64,000 bases of DNA from UBA11524 sp963617205 (lineage in GTDB: Bacteria > Bacillota > Clostridia > Christensenellales > Aristaeellaceae), in the NCBI GenBank assembly GCA_963617205.1, contig CAVEOA010000004.1, positions 62,001 to 126,000 of the forward strand, in the 5' to 3' direction. Shown here piece by piece: positions 50,475 to 59,347 of the stretch. The notes under the pieces are model-generated. The model did no database searches. It was not told the DNA's origin and saw nothing but the letters and a program-made list of their open reading frames with translations. Position 1 is the first letter of the stretch, and the number at the start of each line of letters is the position of its first letter. A program made the translations under genes and the position numbers.

Positions 50475-52880
50475 ATGAAACGAAGCATCCTTGCGGCAAT
50501 CCTGCTGCTTCTGCTGCTGATGACGGCGGCGCTCGGCGAAGAGACGCTGACGGTGACGGCGTCATCGGACATTGTCGGCTTCAGCGATAACACCATCACG
50601 GTGGAGGCAGCACAGGCAGGGACGCTGACATTGAGGCTTGCCGATTCGTACGGCGTGTACCGCACGCTCACGCAGGAAATCGAGCAGGGGACGACCCAAA
50701 TCATCTGGAACGGGCTTGCTGAAAACGAGGAAAAGCTCCCGACGGGCGACTACACGTTCTATGCATCGCTACAGACGAAAACGGGCGAAATCACGAGCGA
50801 AACGAAGGTCACGGCGGCGCGACCGAAGCAGGCGCTGCTGTTTGCGCTCCGAAGCAGCGACACGCTGTATCTTGATGACAAGGATTGGTTCTGCGAGGTG
50901 CGGCTTGTCCGCGACGGCCGCGTCATCATGGACATCTATGCTGCGGATGAGCCGGACAAGAAGCTGGATACGATCAAGAAGAGCATCAGCGGCGTGACGA
51001 AAATCAGCTGGAATGGCTATGTGAATAAGAAAGCGCTGCCGGCAGGGGAGTACGTCCTGAAGCTGTATGCGCAGGATAATCCGGATTACGTCCGTGAGGT
51101 CAGGGTGACCATTGCGGAGGGAACAAGACCGGAGGTGCCGGTCGCGGTGACGGGCAGCATCATGCCGTCATGGGACATGGACGATGAGGCGCTGTGGGAG
51201 TTGATGATGCAGCCTTCCGTGGTGCTGGACATCACGTGCACGAATCATCAGAAGGTGTATGAGAAGGCGTCCTCGTCCTCGACCTCCCTGGGGACGCTGC
51301 ACGGACAGAGCCAGTGCCTTGAGGTGCTCAAAATCGAGGGAGACTGGGCGAAAATCGGCGCGTGGCAGCATGAATCGGGTGGCTATATCGAAGGCTGGGT
51401 GCCGCTCAAAAAGCTCAAGACGGTCACGCCCAACAGCGATTACGCGCTGCTGGTGGACAAGGAGACGCAGCAGATGCGCGTGCTCTATCAGGGGAAAACC
51501 ATCGCGCAGTTCGGCATTTCGAGCGGTCTGGCAGGCAAAAACCGCCTCATCCGCGAAACGGCGGCCGGCTCGTTCGTGACGCTGGAGCACATGGACGCGT
51601 TCGAGGACAGCGGCTACCATTACGAATACCCCATCCGCTATGACGGCGGCAACCTCATCCATCAGCTGGGATACAAGGCGAAGCGCACCAAGAAGGACTT
51701 TTCCGCGCAGGAGCCTGTGCTCGGGCAGAAGGCATCGCACGGCTGCATCCGGATTCAGCGAGCGGCGGATGAAAGCGGCATTAACGCATATTATTTCTGG
51801 ACGCATCTGCCGTACAACACGCGGCTGATTATCCTCGATGATGAGGAGAACAGGACACTGCAGGCGGCGGCAGTCAGCAGCACGGTGATTGTCCAGGCGC
51901 AGGAGCCGGAGGAAGTGCCCGAGCTTGCGGAGGACGAAACGGAGCTCGTGCTGACGCTCGGCGGCGATGCGGTGCTCGGTACCCGCGAATACTGGTGGGA
52001 CAGCGAGGAAAGCCTGCCGAGCTATCTGGAAAAGTACGGCATGAGCTACCCGTTCAGCGGTCTGTATGACATTTTCTCATCGGATGACATGACGTTCATC
52101 AACCTTGAATGCGTGCTGAAGGAGACGGCAGAGGGGGAGAACAAGAGCAAGGAATGGCGCTTTCGCGGATTGCCGAGCTACACCGAGGCGCTCTGGGCAG
52201 GCTCGATTGAGCAGGTCAACATTGCCAACAATCATTACATCGACTACGGCACGAAGGGACAGGACGAAACGCGTCAGGCGCTGATTGACGCCGGGATGCC
52301 CTTCAGCGGCGCAGGATACACGTACGTCTGGGAGCAGGATGGGCACAAAATCGGCTTTGCAGGCTGCCGCGAAACGACATACAAGGATGACGAAACGGTC
52401 ATCGCGCGCGATATCCTCTCGCTGCGGGAACAGGGCTGCGATGTCATCATCTACAGCTGTCACTGGGGGACAGAGTATGCTGCAGCCCACAATGACCTGC
52501 AGGAAGAAATGGCATACCGCGCGGTTGCTGCCGGTGCGGATATTGTCGTGGGCAATCATCCGCATGTTGTGCAGGGCATAACGTGCGTCAACGGCTCGGT
52601 CATTTTCTACAGCTTCGGCAACCTGATGTTCGGCGGAACGCATGACATGACGACGTTCGATGCGATGATTGCGCAGGTCCGTCTCCGCTTCAGGGGCGAC
52701 AGCTATGTCGGCTGCACGGTGGAGATTATTCCGATTCTGACCAGCAGTCAGGCGGATGAGAAAATCAACAACTTCTGCCCCGTTGTCGCCGAGGGGGACG
52801 ATTACACGCGCATCTGGGAAAAGATTCAGAAGGACACGCCCTTCACGCTGATGGAGAGCATGTATTTTGAACAAAAATAA
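50475..52880 (+). CDS. L,D-transpeptidase fused to CapA-type phosphoesterase domain, secreted
   Basis: An 801-residue exported multidomain protein. Signal peptide MKRSILAAILLLLLLMTAALG. Two FlgD-like Ig domains follow (about residues 60-105, WNGLAENEEKLPTGDYTF, and 170-220, WNGYVNKKALPAGEYVL), then an SH3-like segment (about 270-325). The YkuD L,D-transpeptidase domain has its catalytic Cys in SHGCIRI near residue 424. Finally a CapA/PgsA-type domain (about 490-770) shows LTLGGDAVLG, NIANNH, YSCHWGTEY and NHPHVVQG. I start at ATG 50475, since AGGGGG at 50461-50466 is 8 bases upstream. It may crosslink peptidoglycan and attach or trim a surface polymer. The pairing of these two activities is unusual. 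Confidence 0.85.
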   Translation: MKRSILAAILLLLLLMTAALGEETLTVTASSDIVGFSDNTITVEAAQAGTLTLRLADSYGVYRTLTQEIEQGTTQIIWNGLAENEEKLPTGDYTFYASLQTKTGEITSETKVTAARPKQALLFALRSSDTLYLDDKDWFCEVRLVRDGRVIMDIYAADEPDKKLDTIKKSISGVTKISWNGYVNKKALPAGEYVLKLYAQDNPDYVREVRVTIAEGTRPEVPVAVTGSIMPSWDMDDEALWELMMQPSVVLDITCTNHQKVYEKASSSSTSLGTLHGQSQCLEVLKIEGDWAKIGAWQHESGGYIEGWVPLKKLKTVTPNSDYALLVDKETQQMRVLYQGKTIAQFGISSGLAGKNRLIRETAAGSFVTLEHMDAFEDSGYHYEYPIRYDGGNLIHQLGYKAKRTKKDFSAQEPVLGQKASHGCIRIQRAADESGINAYYFWTHLPYNTRLIILDDEENRTLQAAAVSSTVIVQAQEPEEVPELAEDETELVLTLGGDAVLGTREYWWDSEESLPSYLEKYGMSYPFSGLYDIFSSDDMTFINLECVLKETAEGENKSKEWRFRGLPSYTEALWAGSIEQVNIANNHYIDYGTKGQDETRQALIDAGMPFSGAGYTYVWEQDGHKIGFAGCRETTYKDDETVIARDILSLREQGCDVIIYSCHWGTEYAAAHNDLQEEMAYRAVAAGADIVVGNHPHVVQGITCVNGSVIFYSFGNLMFGGTHDMTTFDAMIAQVRLRFRGDSYVGCTVEIIPILTSSQADEKINNFCPVVAEGDDYTRIWEKIQKDTPFTLMESMYFEQK

Positions 52881-52894
52881 CGGAGGCGAGAATT

Positions 52895-54283
52895 ATGAAG
52901 AAGCTCTTTTGCAGGATCACGGCTCTGCTGCTTTTCTGCTGCCTTGCCCTGCCGACAGTCTGCGCTGAAAACACGGTGCTTCCAAACATTGTGCTTCACC
53001 TGAACGGCGTCAGCACGAGCAATGTAGGCGATTACTTCACCCTGCATCCCAATGTGAAGATTGCGGATGACGAGTACAGGGATTACACGTCCACCGGCGA
53101 AATCATTACGGACCTGCTGCTGGATTCATTTCCATACGATATCTTTAAGGTTCACAACCTGTGTATCGATTACAGCGTGATTATCGACAAGGGCTATTGC
53201 CTTGACCTGTCGAGCAGCGAAATCATCCGAAACGCCATCGATCGGATGTATCCGGCGTACACAGCCGCGTGCGTGAAGGACGGCAGGATTTACGCCGTGC
53301 CGACCAATGCGCAGCTGAATTACACCTCTTTCTCGACGGAAGTGCTGGCGGAAACGGATTTCGGCGAGGTCACCGTGCCGACGACTTTTCCGGCGCTTCT
53401 CGATTTTGTCGAGCAGTGGGTCGAATACCTGAAGGATCATCCGGAAAGCAATGTGGCGTTGGCGGGCAAGCGCGTTTGGGGCGACGCAAGCTTTTATCAT
53501 GATTATTCGTATACGCAGCTGCTTGTGGAGACCTTGCTGGACTGCTATATCATGCAGAAGGAATACGCAGGCGAATCGCTGAATTTCAACAATGATGAGC
53601 TGATTGCCCTGCTGAAGCGCTGCAGCGAGCTGGGTCAGGCGCTGTATCAGTACGACCAGGGCGAAAAGTGCACCGGGTCCATCCTTTGCGGCGTGCAGTC
53701 GACTGTCATTGACCTCAAGTACCACGTGATGCCGATGCGCATCAACGAGTCGCAGCCTGCACTGATTACCGCAACGCTCAACGTGTGTGCTGTCAGCGCC
53801 AAGACCGCCTATCCGGATGCGTGCATTGAGCTGATGGAAGCGCTTGTGCAGAATCAGGATCCGTATTTCGCCAACTATCTTTATCAGGACGGCGAAGCAA
53901 TCCTCTACGACGGGCATGATGACGACATCGCCCTGCAGGAATCGTGGATTCAGTACGATGAGCAGATGCTCGCAAGCGGCACGCTCGATGAGGTTGACCG
54001 AAAGGAGATTGAGGACGACCTCGAGAAGCGCCAGCAGATTCTGAAGGAGCTGACGGAGGATGAGGACGCGAAATACCTCGTTACGCCTTCGCAAATGGCG
54101 CGGTACAAGGAAACGGCGCAGTACGCCTACGTGCCCATGCCGGGTGTGTTCTCCAACAGCGAGGATCGCAGCACCTACTACACGCTTCGCAAACGTTATG
54201 CGCAGGGGCAGATGACCGCTGAGGAGCTTGTGCATGAGCTGACGCGCATCGCACAGATGATTGAATTGGAAAACGCCGAATAA
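52895..54283 (+). CDS. Orphan extracellular solute-binding protein (paralogue of 11113-12405)
   Basis: A 462-residue exported protein with signal peptide MKKLFCRITALLLFCCLALPTVCA, cut before ENT. The layout is that of an ABC binding protein, with an N-terminal lobe containing PYDIFKVHN and the AVPTNAQL hinge phrase, and a C-terminal helix ending YAQGQMTAEELVHELTRIA. A long acidic coiled segment (about residues 350-390, IEDDLEKRQQILKELTE) has a counterpart in the protein at 11113. No transporter genes are adjacent. It lies 14 bases after the transpeptidase/CapA gene, so it may be a surface sensor linked to envelope work. CGGAGGCG precedes the ATG. Confidence 0.8.
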   Translation: MKKLFCRITALLLFCCLALPTVCAENTVLPNIVLHLNGVSTSNVGDYFTLHPNVKIADDEYRDYTSTGEIITDLLLDSFPYDIFKVHNLCIDYSVIIDKGYCLDLSSSEIIRNAIDRMYPAYTAACVKDGRIYAVPTNAQLNYTSFSTEVLAETDFGEVTVPTTFPALLDFVEQWVEYLKDHPESNVALAGKRVWGDASFYHDYSYTQLLVETLLDCYIMQKEYAGESLNFNNDELIALLKRCSELGQALYQYDQGEKCTGSILCGVQSTVIDLKYHVMPMRINESQPALITATLNVCAVSAKTAYPDACIELMEALVQNQDPYFANYLYQDGEAILYDGHDDDIALQESWIQYDEQMLASGTLDEVDRKEIEDDLEKRQQILKELTEDEDAKYLVTPSQMARYKETAQYAYVPMPGVFSNSEDRSTYYTLRKRYAQGQMTAEELVHELTRIAQMIELENAE

Positions 54284-54293
54284 GCAGAAAAAG

Positions 54294-54336
54294 ACCGGCT
54301 CGCACCGCCTGAAACGGGTGATGCGAGCCGGTTCTG
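54294..54336. terminator. Shared convergent terminator
   Basis: ACCGGCTCGCA (54294-54304) pairs perfectly with TGCGAGCCGGT (54322-54332). A T-rich tail follows on the plus strand, and a TTTTTC tail on the minus strand serves the GH31 gene. Confidence 0.8.
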
Positions 54337-56412
54337 TTATTGAACGACAAGCCTTGAAGCGATGGTTTCCTTGCCTTCGCAGGAAGCGGTTGCAATGCCC
54401 TCGGCAATGCTCACCCGGATGGACTTCAGGCCGTCATCCAACGAGATATCCGTGGTGATGCCGTCATCCTCATAGAGCGTTTCGCTGCATGAAGCATCGA
54501 GCCAACCTGCCAGCGTCAGATGCGCGGCGTCAATCGCCTCGGTGTACTCTGCACCTTGGCACAGCGGGATGAAGCGTCCGCGGCGGACGAACAGCACGAC
54601 CGTGTCCATCGGCACATCCAGCCAGTGGTGACCGGCGTGCATCGGTTCGACCGTATATTCATCGCCTGAATGGAAGCGGATGAGCAGCATGTCCTCCGGC
54701 AGATAGACGTGCCTGCCGCGTGCGTTCTGCTCATACACGGGCGCAATCATGCATTCCTCGCCGAGCATCAGCTGATCCTCGATGCGGATGGCGGTCTTGT
54801 CCTGCGGATAGTCAAAGGCAAGCGGCCGGAACATCATGTCGCTGCGGCAGGCGCATTTCACCAGCGTGCTGTAGAGATACGGCAGGAGCGCATAGCGGAC
54901 GGAAACGATGTCGCGCATGGTCTGCCAGTGCGGAAAGCGGAAGATTTCCTGATTGCGCGTATGCTGCGCGGAATGGTTGCGCATCAGCGGCGTAAACACA
55001 CCGAATGCAAGCCAGCGCATCAGCAAATCCTCCGTCGTGTTGCAGGAGAAGCCGCCCAGATCAGCGCCGGTATACAGGAAGCCGCACATGTTCAGCGAGG
55101 GCATCATCTTGATGTTGAGGAGCAGATGCGACCACCAGCTGCTGTTGTCGCCCTGCCACACGCCGCCGTCACGGTGCGCGCCGATGAAGGAGGAACGGCT
55201 GAAAAGCAGGTAGCGGCGATTCGGGTTATAGCGGCGGAAGGCGTCTGCGGCGGATTTTGTCATCATCGCGCCGTAGAGGTTGTGGACACGGTCGTGGCGG
55301 ACGCGCTGCCCGTCAACGGTGTGATAGAAGCGGCGGTAGTCCTCGGCATTGTTGGAGATGCCCTCGAACGCGCCCTTGAGCGTGAATACGTTCTGGATGC
55401 CGAGATTCTCGTGGCGCAGAGAATCGGCAAGGCGGAAGGCGTCATCGAGGCTGTCCGTGCTGTAGAACAGCGCAGGCTCGTTCATGTCATTCCAGAAGCC
55501 CTCGATGCCCTTATCCATCAGCGCGTGATAGCGGTTGCCGAACCATGTGCGGACATCCTCACGCAGGAAGTCCGGCAAGCATGAGCGACCCGGCCAGACC
55601 GCGCCGACGAACAGGCTGCCGTCTTCCTTTCGGACGAAATAATCGCCCCTGACGCCTTCCTCGTAGACCTCGTCGCTGTCCTCCTGCTTGATGCCTGCGT
55701 CGATAATCGGCACAAGGCGGAGGTGCTGACTGCGCATCTCATCGCAGCTGCCCTTCAAATCGGGAAAATGCTCGCGGTTCCACGTGAAGTCCTTAAAATC
55801 CTGCATGTAATCGATGTCCATGCAGATGGCGTCCAGCGGGATGTGGCGGCTGCGGTGCTCGCTTGCGATAAAGCGCAGCTCTTCCGCGCTCGAATATCCC
55901 CAGCGGCTCTGGATGTAGCCCATCCCCCAGCGCGGCGGAAGGTAGCTTCTGCCGATGAGCCGGCGAAATTCGCGCACTATTCCAATGAGCGATTCGCCTT
56001 CAAGCAGGTAGACGGACAGCGCGCCGGTCTCAGAGGTGATAACGGCCTGACGGCTGTCGGTATAGCCCAGATCAAACGTGACGGCACCGGGGTCATCGAA
56101 GTACGCGCCGAACAGACCGCATTCGCCGCTGAACAGCAGCAGATTATGGCTGGCGTACAGGCTGGCCTTGTTCTCCGTATGGCTGAAGTCGTCTGAATTC
56201 CACGCACGATAGAGATGCCCGCGCTTGTTGATGCCGCGGACAGCCTCGCCCAGCCCGAAAATCTGGTCATCCTCGCCGAGCGTGACGGTGAACGACAGCG
56301 CATCGCCGTGCTTCGACACGGTAAAATGCGGCATTGCGCCCTGACTCGGTGCAATGTCCTGCACGACGGCCATGGTCGGAATCGGCGCACCGTAGAGATA
56401 GCGTGAAATCAT
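54337..56412 (-). CDS. GH31 family alpha-glycosidase
   Basis: A 691-residue GH31 enzyme. The N-terminal beta domain carries DDQIFGLGEAVRGINKRG. The TIM barrel has PPRWGMGYIQSRWGY, the metal-free DIDYMQDFKDFTWN motif, the nucleophile Asp in FWNDMNEPALF near residue 307, and the acid/base region WQGDNSSWWSHL. C-terminal beta domains follow. No signal peptide. The family includes alpha-glucosidases and alpha-xylosidases; the exact activity is not clear. The gene follows the GH105 gene by 7 bases in one operon. AAGGAC is a weak ribosome site before the ATG. Confidence 0.9.
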   Translation of the reverse strand: MISRYLYGAPIPTMAVVQDIAPSQGAMPHFTVSKHGDALSFTVTLGEDDQIFGLGEAVRGINKRGHLYRAWNSDDFSHTENKASLYASHNLLLFSGECGLFGAYFDDPGAVTFDLGYTDSRQAVITSETGALSVYLLEGESLIGIVREFRRLIGRSYLPPRWGMGYIQSRWGYSSAEELRFIASEHRSRHIPLDAICMDIDYMQDFKDFTWNREHFPDLKGSCDEMRSQHLRLVPIIDAGIKQEDSDEVYEEGVRGDYFVRKEDGSLFVGAVWPGRSCLPDFLREDVRTWFGNRYHALMDKGIEGFWNDMNEPALFYSTDSLDDAFRLADSLRHENLGIQNVFTLKGAFEGISNNAEDYRRFYHTVDGQRVRHDRVHNLYGAMMTKSAADAFRRYNPNRRYLLFSRSSFIGAHRDGGVWQGDNSSWWSHLLLNIKMMPSLNMCGFLYTGADLGGFSCNTTEDLLMRWLAFGVFTPLMRNHSAQHTRNQEIFRFPHWQTMRDIVSVRYALLPYLYSTLVKCACRSDMMFRPLAFDYPQDKTAIRIEDQLMLGEECMIAPVYEQNARGRHVYLPEDMLLIRFHSGDEYTVEPMHAGHHWLDVPMDTVVLFVRRGRFIPLCQGAEYTEAIDAAHLTLAGWLDASCSETLYEDDGITTDISLDDGLKSIRVSIAEGIATASCEGKETIASRLVVQ

Positions 56413-56419
56413 GAGCAGC

Positions 56420-57460
56420 TTAGTCCTTCCGTAATTTCTCCGTCAGCATCAGGAACGTCAAGCCTTGCCCGTAGGCGGTGGGTTGAATCGGGATGTTCCG
56501 ATAGAAATCAAGCGTGTCGCCCATGGGCGTGCCGTACGATACGCCCATCACAGTGCCGTCGGGTGCAATCTGCTTCAGCACGCCGGCAAGCGCCTTTTCA
56601 CCTGCGACGCGGTACTGGTCGCTCAGCATGCCGAGCCGTGCGCCCTTGAGCAAGCCGTAGGCGATGGCAGCGGATGCGGAGGTCTCCAGATAGCTGTCAG
56701 GATGGTCGAGGAGCGTGTGCCACAGACCGGATTCGTCCTGCAGGGCGAGGAGCGCCTTGCATTGCTCGTGCCACGTCCGGCGGATCATGTCGTGCAGCGA
56801 GCCCTCCGGCAGCCACTCCAGGAAATCAACCGCGCCGGCGGTGAACCAGCTGTTGCCGCGTGCCCAGAACGCCTTGCCAAAATGATGATTTCCAATGAAA
56901 CAGAAGCCGTGATACCAAAGCCCGGTGCTGCGGGAATGCAGATACTTGATGTGCAGCAGGAACTGGTATTCCGCTTCCGTGCGCATTTCCGCGTTATCGA
57001 GGACAACGCCTGCCCGATAGAGGAACAGGCACGTCATGTACAGCGTGTCATCCCAGAGCTGCTGCAGATTTTCGTCATCGGACGTGATGTGCTGCAGCCC
57101 GTGCTCCTTCGTGCGCGGCATGTCGTTCATGACCCAGTCGGCCCAGTCGCGGATGATCGGCAGATAAACGGGATTGCCCGTTTCCTGATACAGAAACGCC
57201 ATGGTCAGCATGGGCGCAGTCGTGTTGACATTGCGCGGCGGCAGCCCCTTGGCGATGTTGCGGTCATACCATGCGATGATGTCATTGAGCACCTGCTGAT
57301 CACCTGTCGCCTTGTACAGCTTGTACATGGCATAGACGGCGACGCCCTGCGGCCATTCCCACGTGTCGAGCGTCATGTGGTCATGGATGTCGCCTGAACC
57401 GTGAGATCCTTGCAGGCGGCTGAGAACGCGTGCGGCGATTTCCTGATAATTGGGTTCCAA
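56420..57460 (-). CDS. GH105-type unsaturated rhamnogalacturonyl hydrolase (YteR-like)
   Basis: A 346-residue (alpha/alpha)6-barrel protein of the GH88/GH105 type. Motifs are TWEWPQGVAVYAMYKLY near residue 32, the catalytic-Asp segment LWDDTLYMTCLFL near residue 138, and WARGNSWFTAG. It would remove unsaturated galacturonyl units from pectin-lyase products. It has no signal peptide, so acts inside the cell. The start is TTG 57460 with AAGGAGG 8 bases upstream; no ATG is available there. First gene of the GH105-GH31 operon. Confidence 0.88.
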   Translation of the reverse strand: MEPNYQEIAARVLSRLQGSHGSGDIHDHMTLDTWEWPQGVAVYAMYKLYKATGDQQVLNDIIAWYDRNIAKGLPPRNVNTTAPMLTMAFLYQETGNPVYLPIIRDWADWVMNDMPRTKEHGLQHITSDDENLQQLWDDTLYMTCLFLYRAGVVLDNAEMRTEAEYQFLLHIKYLHSRSTGLWYHGFCFIGNHHFGKAFWARGNSWFTAGAVDFLEWLPEGSLHDMIRRTWHEQCKALLALQDESGLWHTLLDHPDSYLETSASAAIAYGLLKGARLGMLSDQYRVAGEKALAGVLKQIAPDGTVMGVSYGTPMGDTLDFYRNIPIQPTAYGQGLTFLMLTEKLRKD

Positions 57461-57547
57461 GTGAATAACCTCCTTGCAGCATGTCGGTTTGAACGTACAA
57501 TCGGCGTCTTGCGGCGGCGCGAGTTTTCGCGGCTGCGCTGTGTGATT

Positions 57548-57576
57548 AGTATAACAGAAGTTGAATGAAAAATCAA
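57548..57576 (-). promoter_or_regulatory. Promoter of GH105-GH31 operon
   Basis: Minus-strand TTGATT (57576-57571) and TATACT (57553-57548) with a 17-base spacer. GTGATT (57542-57547) and AATCAC (57575-57580) form an inverted pair bracketing it. Confidence 0.8.
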
Positions 57577-57603
57577 TCACTATTCAGAAGAATATCACAA
57601 AAT

Positions 57604-57657
57604 CACTCAAAAGTTACTCATTTTGCTCTTTACTTTTACTCAAAGGTGTGATAAAAT
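57604..57657 (+). promoter_or_regulatory. DeoR-gene promoter with phased ACTCA repeats
   Basis: CACTCA (57604), TACTCA (57615) and TACTCA (57637) lie 11 and 22 bases apart, on one face of the helix. The promoter TTTACT (57629-57634) and TAAAAT (57652-57657), spacer 17, overlaps them. They are good candidates for the DeoR-family regulator's own operator, possibly reaching the divergent glycosidase promoter. Confidence 0.6.
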
Positions 57658-57689
57658 GAAACCAGTAAGCCGAGTCTGGAGTTGATATA

Positions 57690-58457
57690 GTGAGAAATAC
57701 AAGGCTGAATGAAATGGAAAAGATGATCGCGAAAAGCGGAACCATATCGATGACCGAGCTTTGCGACCATTTTCAGGTATCGATGAACACTGTCCGCCGC
57801 GATATTGCGGAGCTGAAGCGCCGCGGTGAAATTGAGAAGGTTTACGGCGGCGTGACCTCCGTGAAGAGCGTGCAGGAGCATCTGAGCTCCTACGATGAGC
57901 GCATGCAGATCAGCGAGGCATCCAAGCGGGCGATTTGCCGCAAGGCTGCGGAGCTGATTCAGGACGGCGATATCATTTTTGTAGATTCCGGCACAACAAC
58001 GGCGCAGCTGCCGGATTATCTGGCGAATTTCGGCGAAGTGACCATCGTCACCAACAATCTGGCGCTGGTGCAGAAGGCGATTCCGTACGAGAATCTGCGC
58101 GTGATTGTGCTGCCGGGGCAGCTGCGCAGAAAGACCAATTCGCTCACCGGGATGGATACGGTCAGCAAGCTGCGGCAATATAATGTACAGAAGGCGTTCC
58201 TCGCGACGACCGGCACGACGCAGGACGGCGTGACAAATTCCGCGCCGCAGGAGCTGGAAATCAAGCGTACCGCCATCGAGTGCAGCCAGAAGAAGATTTT
58301 GCTGGTCAGCGAGGAAAAATTCGGACATGCCGGGTTAATAACATACGGCAAATTCACCGATTTTGATTATATCGTGACCGATCGCACACCGCAGCAGCCG
58401 TATTTTGACGCCATCACGAAGGCTGGCGCGGTGCTGCTGACGGCGGAGAAAAATTAA
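57690..58457 (+). CDS. DeoR/GlpR-family transcriptional regulator of inositol operon
   Basis: A 255-residue repressor. The N-terminal winged helix-turn-helix spans about residues 10-55 (MTELCDHFQVSMNTVRRDI), and the sugar-phosphate sensor domain has DGDIIFVDSGTTTAQL and KTNSLTGMD. The start is GTG 57690 with GGAG 8 bases upstream. It is the first gene ahead of iolJ, iolC, iolA, iolG, iolB and iolD, so by position it is probably the IolR-like regulator, responding to an inositol intermediate such as 2-deoxy-5-keto-gluconate-6-phosphate. That inducer is family knowledge from Bacillus, not shown here. Confidence 0.9.
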   Translation: MRNTRLNEMEKMIAKSGTISMTELCDHFQVSMNTVRRDIAELKRRGEIEKVYGGVTSVKSVQEHLSSYDERMQISEASKRAICRKAAELIQDGDIIFVDSGTTTAQLPDYLANFGEVTIVTNNLALVQKAIPYENLRVIVLPGQLRRKTNSLTGMDTVSKLRQYNVQKAFLATTGTTQDGVTNSAPQELEIKRTAIECSQKKILLVSEEKFGHAGLITYGKFTDFDYIVTDRTPQQPYFDAITKAGAVLLTAEKN

Positions 58458-58488
58458 GCGGAAAAACCGCAGGAGGTGCTGGAGGCTC

Positions 58489-59319
58489 ATGCCACTTGCC
58501 AACATGAAGGATTTAATTGCACATGCCGGACGGCAGCAGCGCGCGGTAGGCGCGTTCAGCGTCTCCGGCATTGAGATGGTTTGCGGCGCGGTTCAGGCGG
58601 CTGAGGAGCTGCACACGCCCATCATCATTCAGGTCGCGCAGGTGCGTCTGCCGACAACGCCGCTGGTCGTGTACGGACCGGCAATGCGTGCGGCCGCAGA
58701 GCAGGCAAAGGTGCCTGTGGCGCTGCATCTTGACCATGCAACGACCTTTGACTGCATCGCGCAGGCGCTTGACATCGGCTTCACGTCTGTCATGTATGAC
58801 GGGTCTGCGCTGCCGCTCGGGGAGAATATCGCGAATACGCAGCGCGTGGTCAGCATGGCGAAAAAGTACGGCGCAGCGGTGGAGGCAGAGGTCGGCAGTC
58901 TCGGACGCACGGAGTCCGGCGAGGTGACGAAGGCGTGCTACACTGCCCCGGAGGATGCGGTTCGCTTCGCGGCGGAAACGAATGTGGATGCGCTGGCCGT
59001 CGCTATCGGCAATGCGCACGGCGTCTACGCCGGCACGCCCGTGTTCCACTTCGAGGTGCTTGACGCCATCCGGCGAAGCTGCGCAACACCGCTTGTCCTG
59101 CACGGCGGCACAGGCTCGAGCGAAGAGAACTTCCGGCGCTGCATTGAATGCGGCGTGCGGAAAATCAACATTGCCACAGCGATCTTCATGGCGTCTGCCG
59201 GTGCGGCGCAGGCAGCGGCATCGGGCGGATGGTTCGCCGTGTCGGGCGCAATCACCGAGGCGGTTAAAAAGACGGTAAAGGAGCATATTGCCATATTTGG
59301 CATTGCAACGGAGGAATAA
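58489..59319 (+). CDS. iolJ: Class II aldolase, probable 2-deoxy-5-keto-gluconate-6-phosphate aldolase
   Basis: A 276-residue zinc-dependent aldolase of the Fba/GatY/KbaY/IolJ family. It carries the zinc and catalytic motifs LHLDHATTF, AEVGSLG, GNAHGVY and LHGGTGSSEENF. Family members cleave fructose-bisphosphate, tagatose-bisphosphate or DKGP. The inositol operon position makes DKGP, giving dihydroxyacetone phosphate and malonate semialdehyde, the likely substrate. Two ribosome-like GGAGG sites lie 3 and 12 bases before the ATG. It lies 31 bases after the regulator gene. Confidence 0.88.
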   Translation: MPLANMKDLIAHAGRQQRAVGAFSVSGIEMVCGAVQAAEELHTPIIIQVAQVRLPTTPLVVYGPAMRAAAEQAKVPVALHLDHATTFDCIAQALDIGFTSVMYDGSALPLGENIANTQRVVSMAKKYGAAVEAEVGSLGRTESGEVTKACYTAPEDAVRFAAETNVDALAVAIGNAHGVYAGTPVFHFEVLDAIRRSCATPLVLHGGTGSSEENFRRCIECGVRKINIATAIFMASAGAAQAAASGGWFAVSGAITEAVKKTVKEHIAIFGIATEE

Positions 59320-59347
59320 TCAGCCAATCGAGAAAGGAGTGCTTTCC

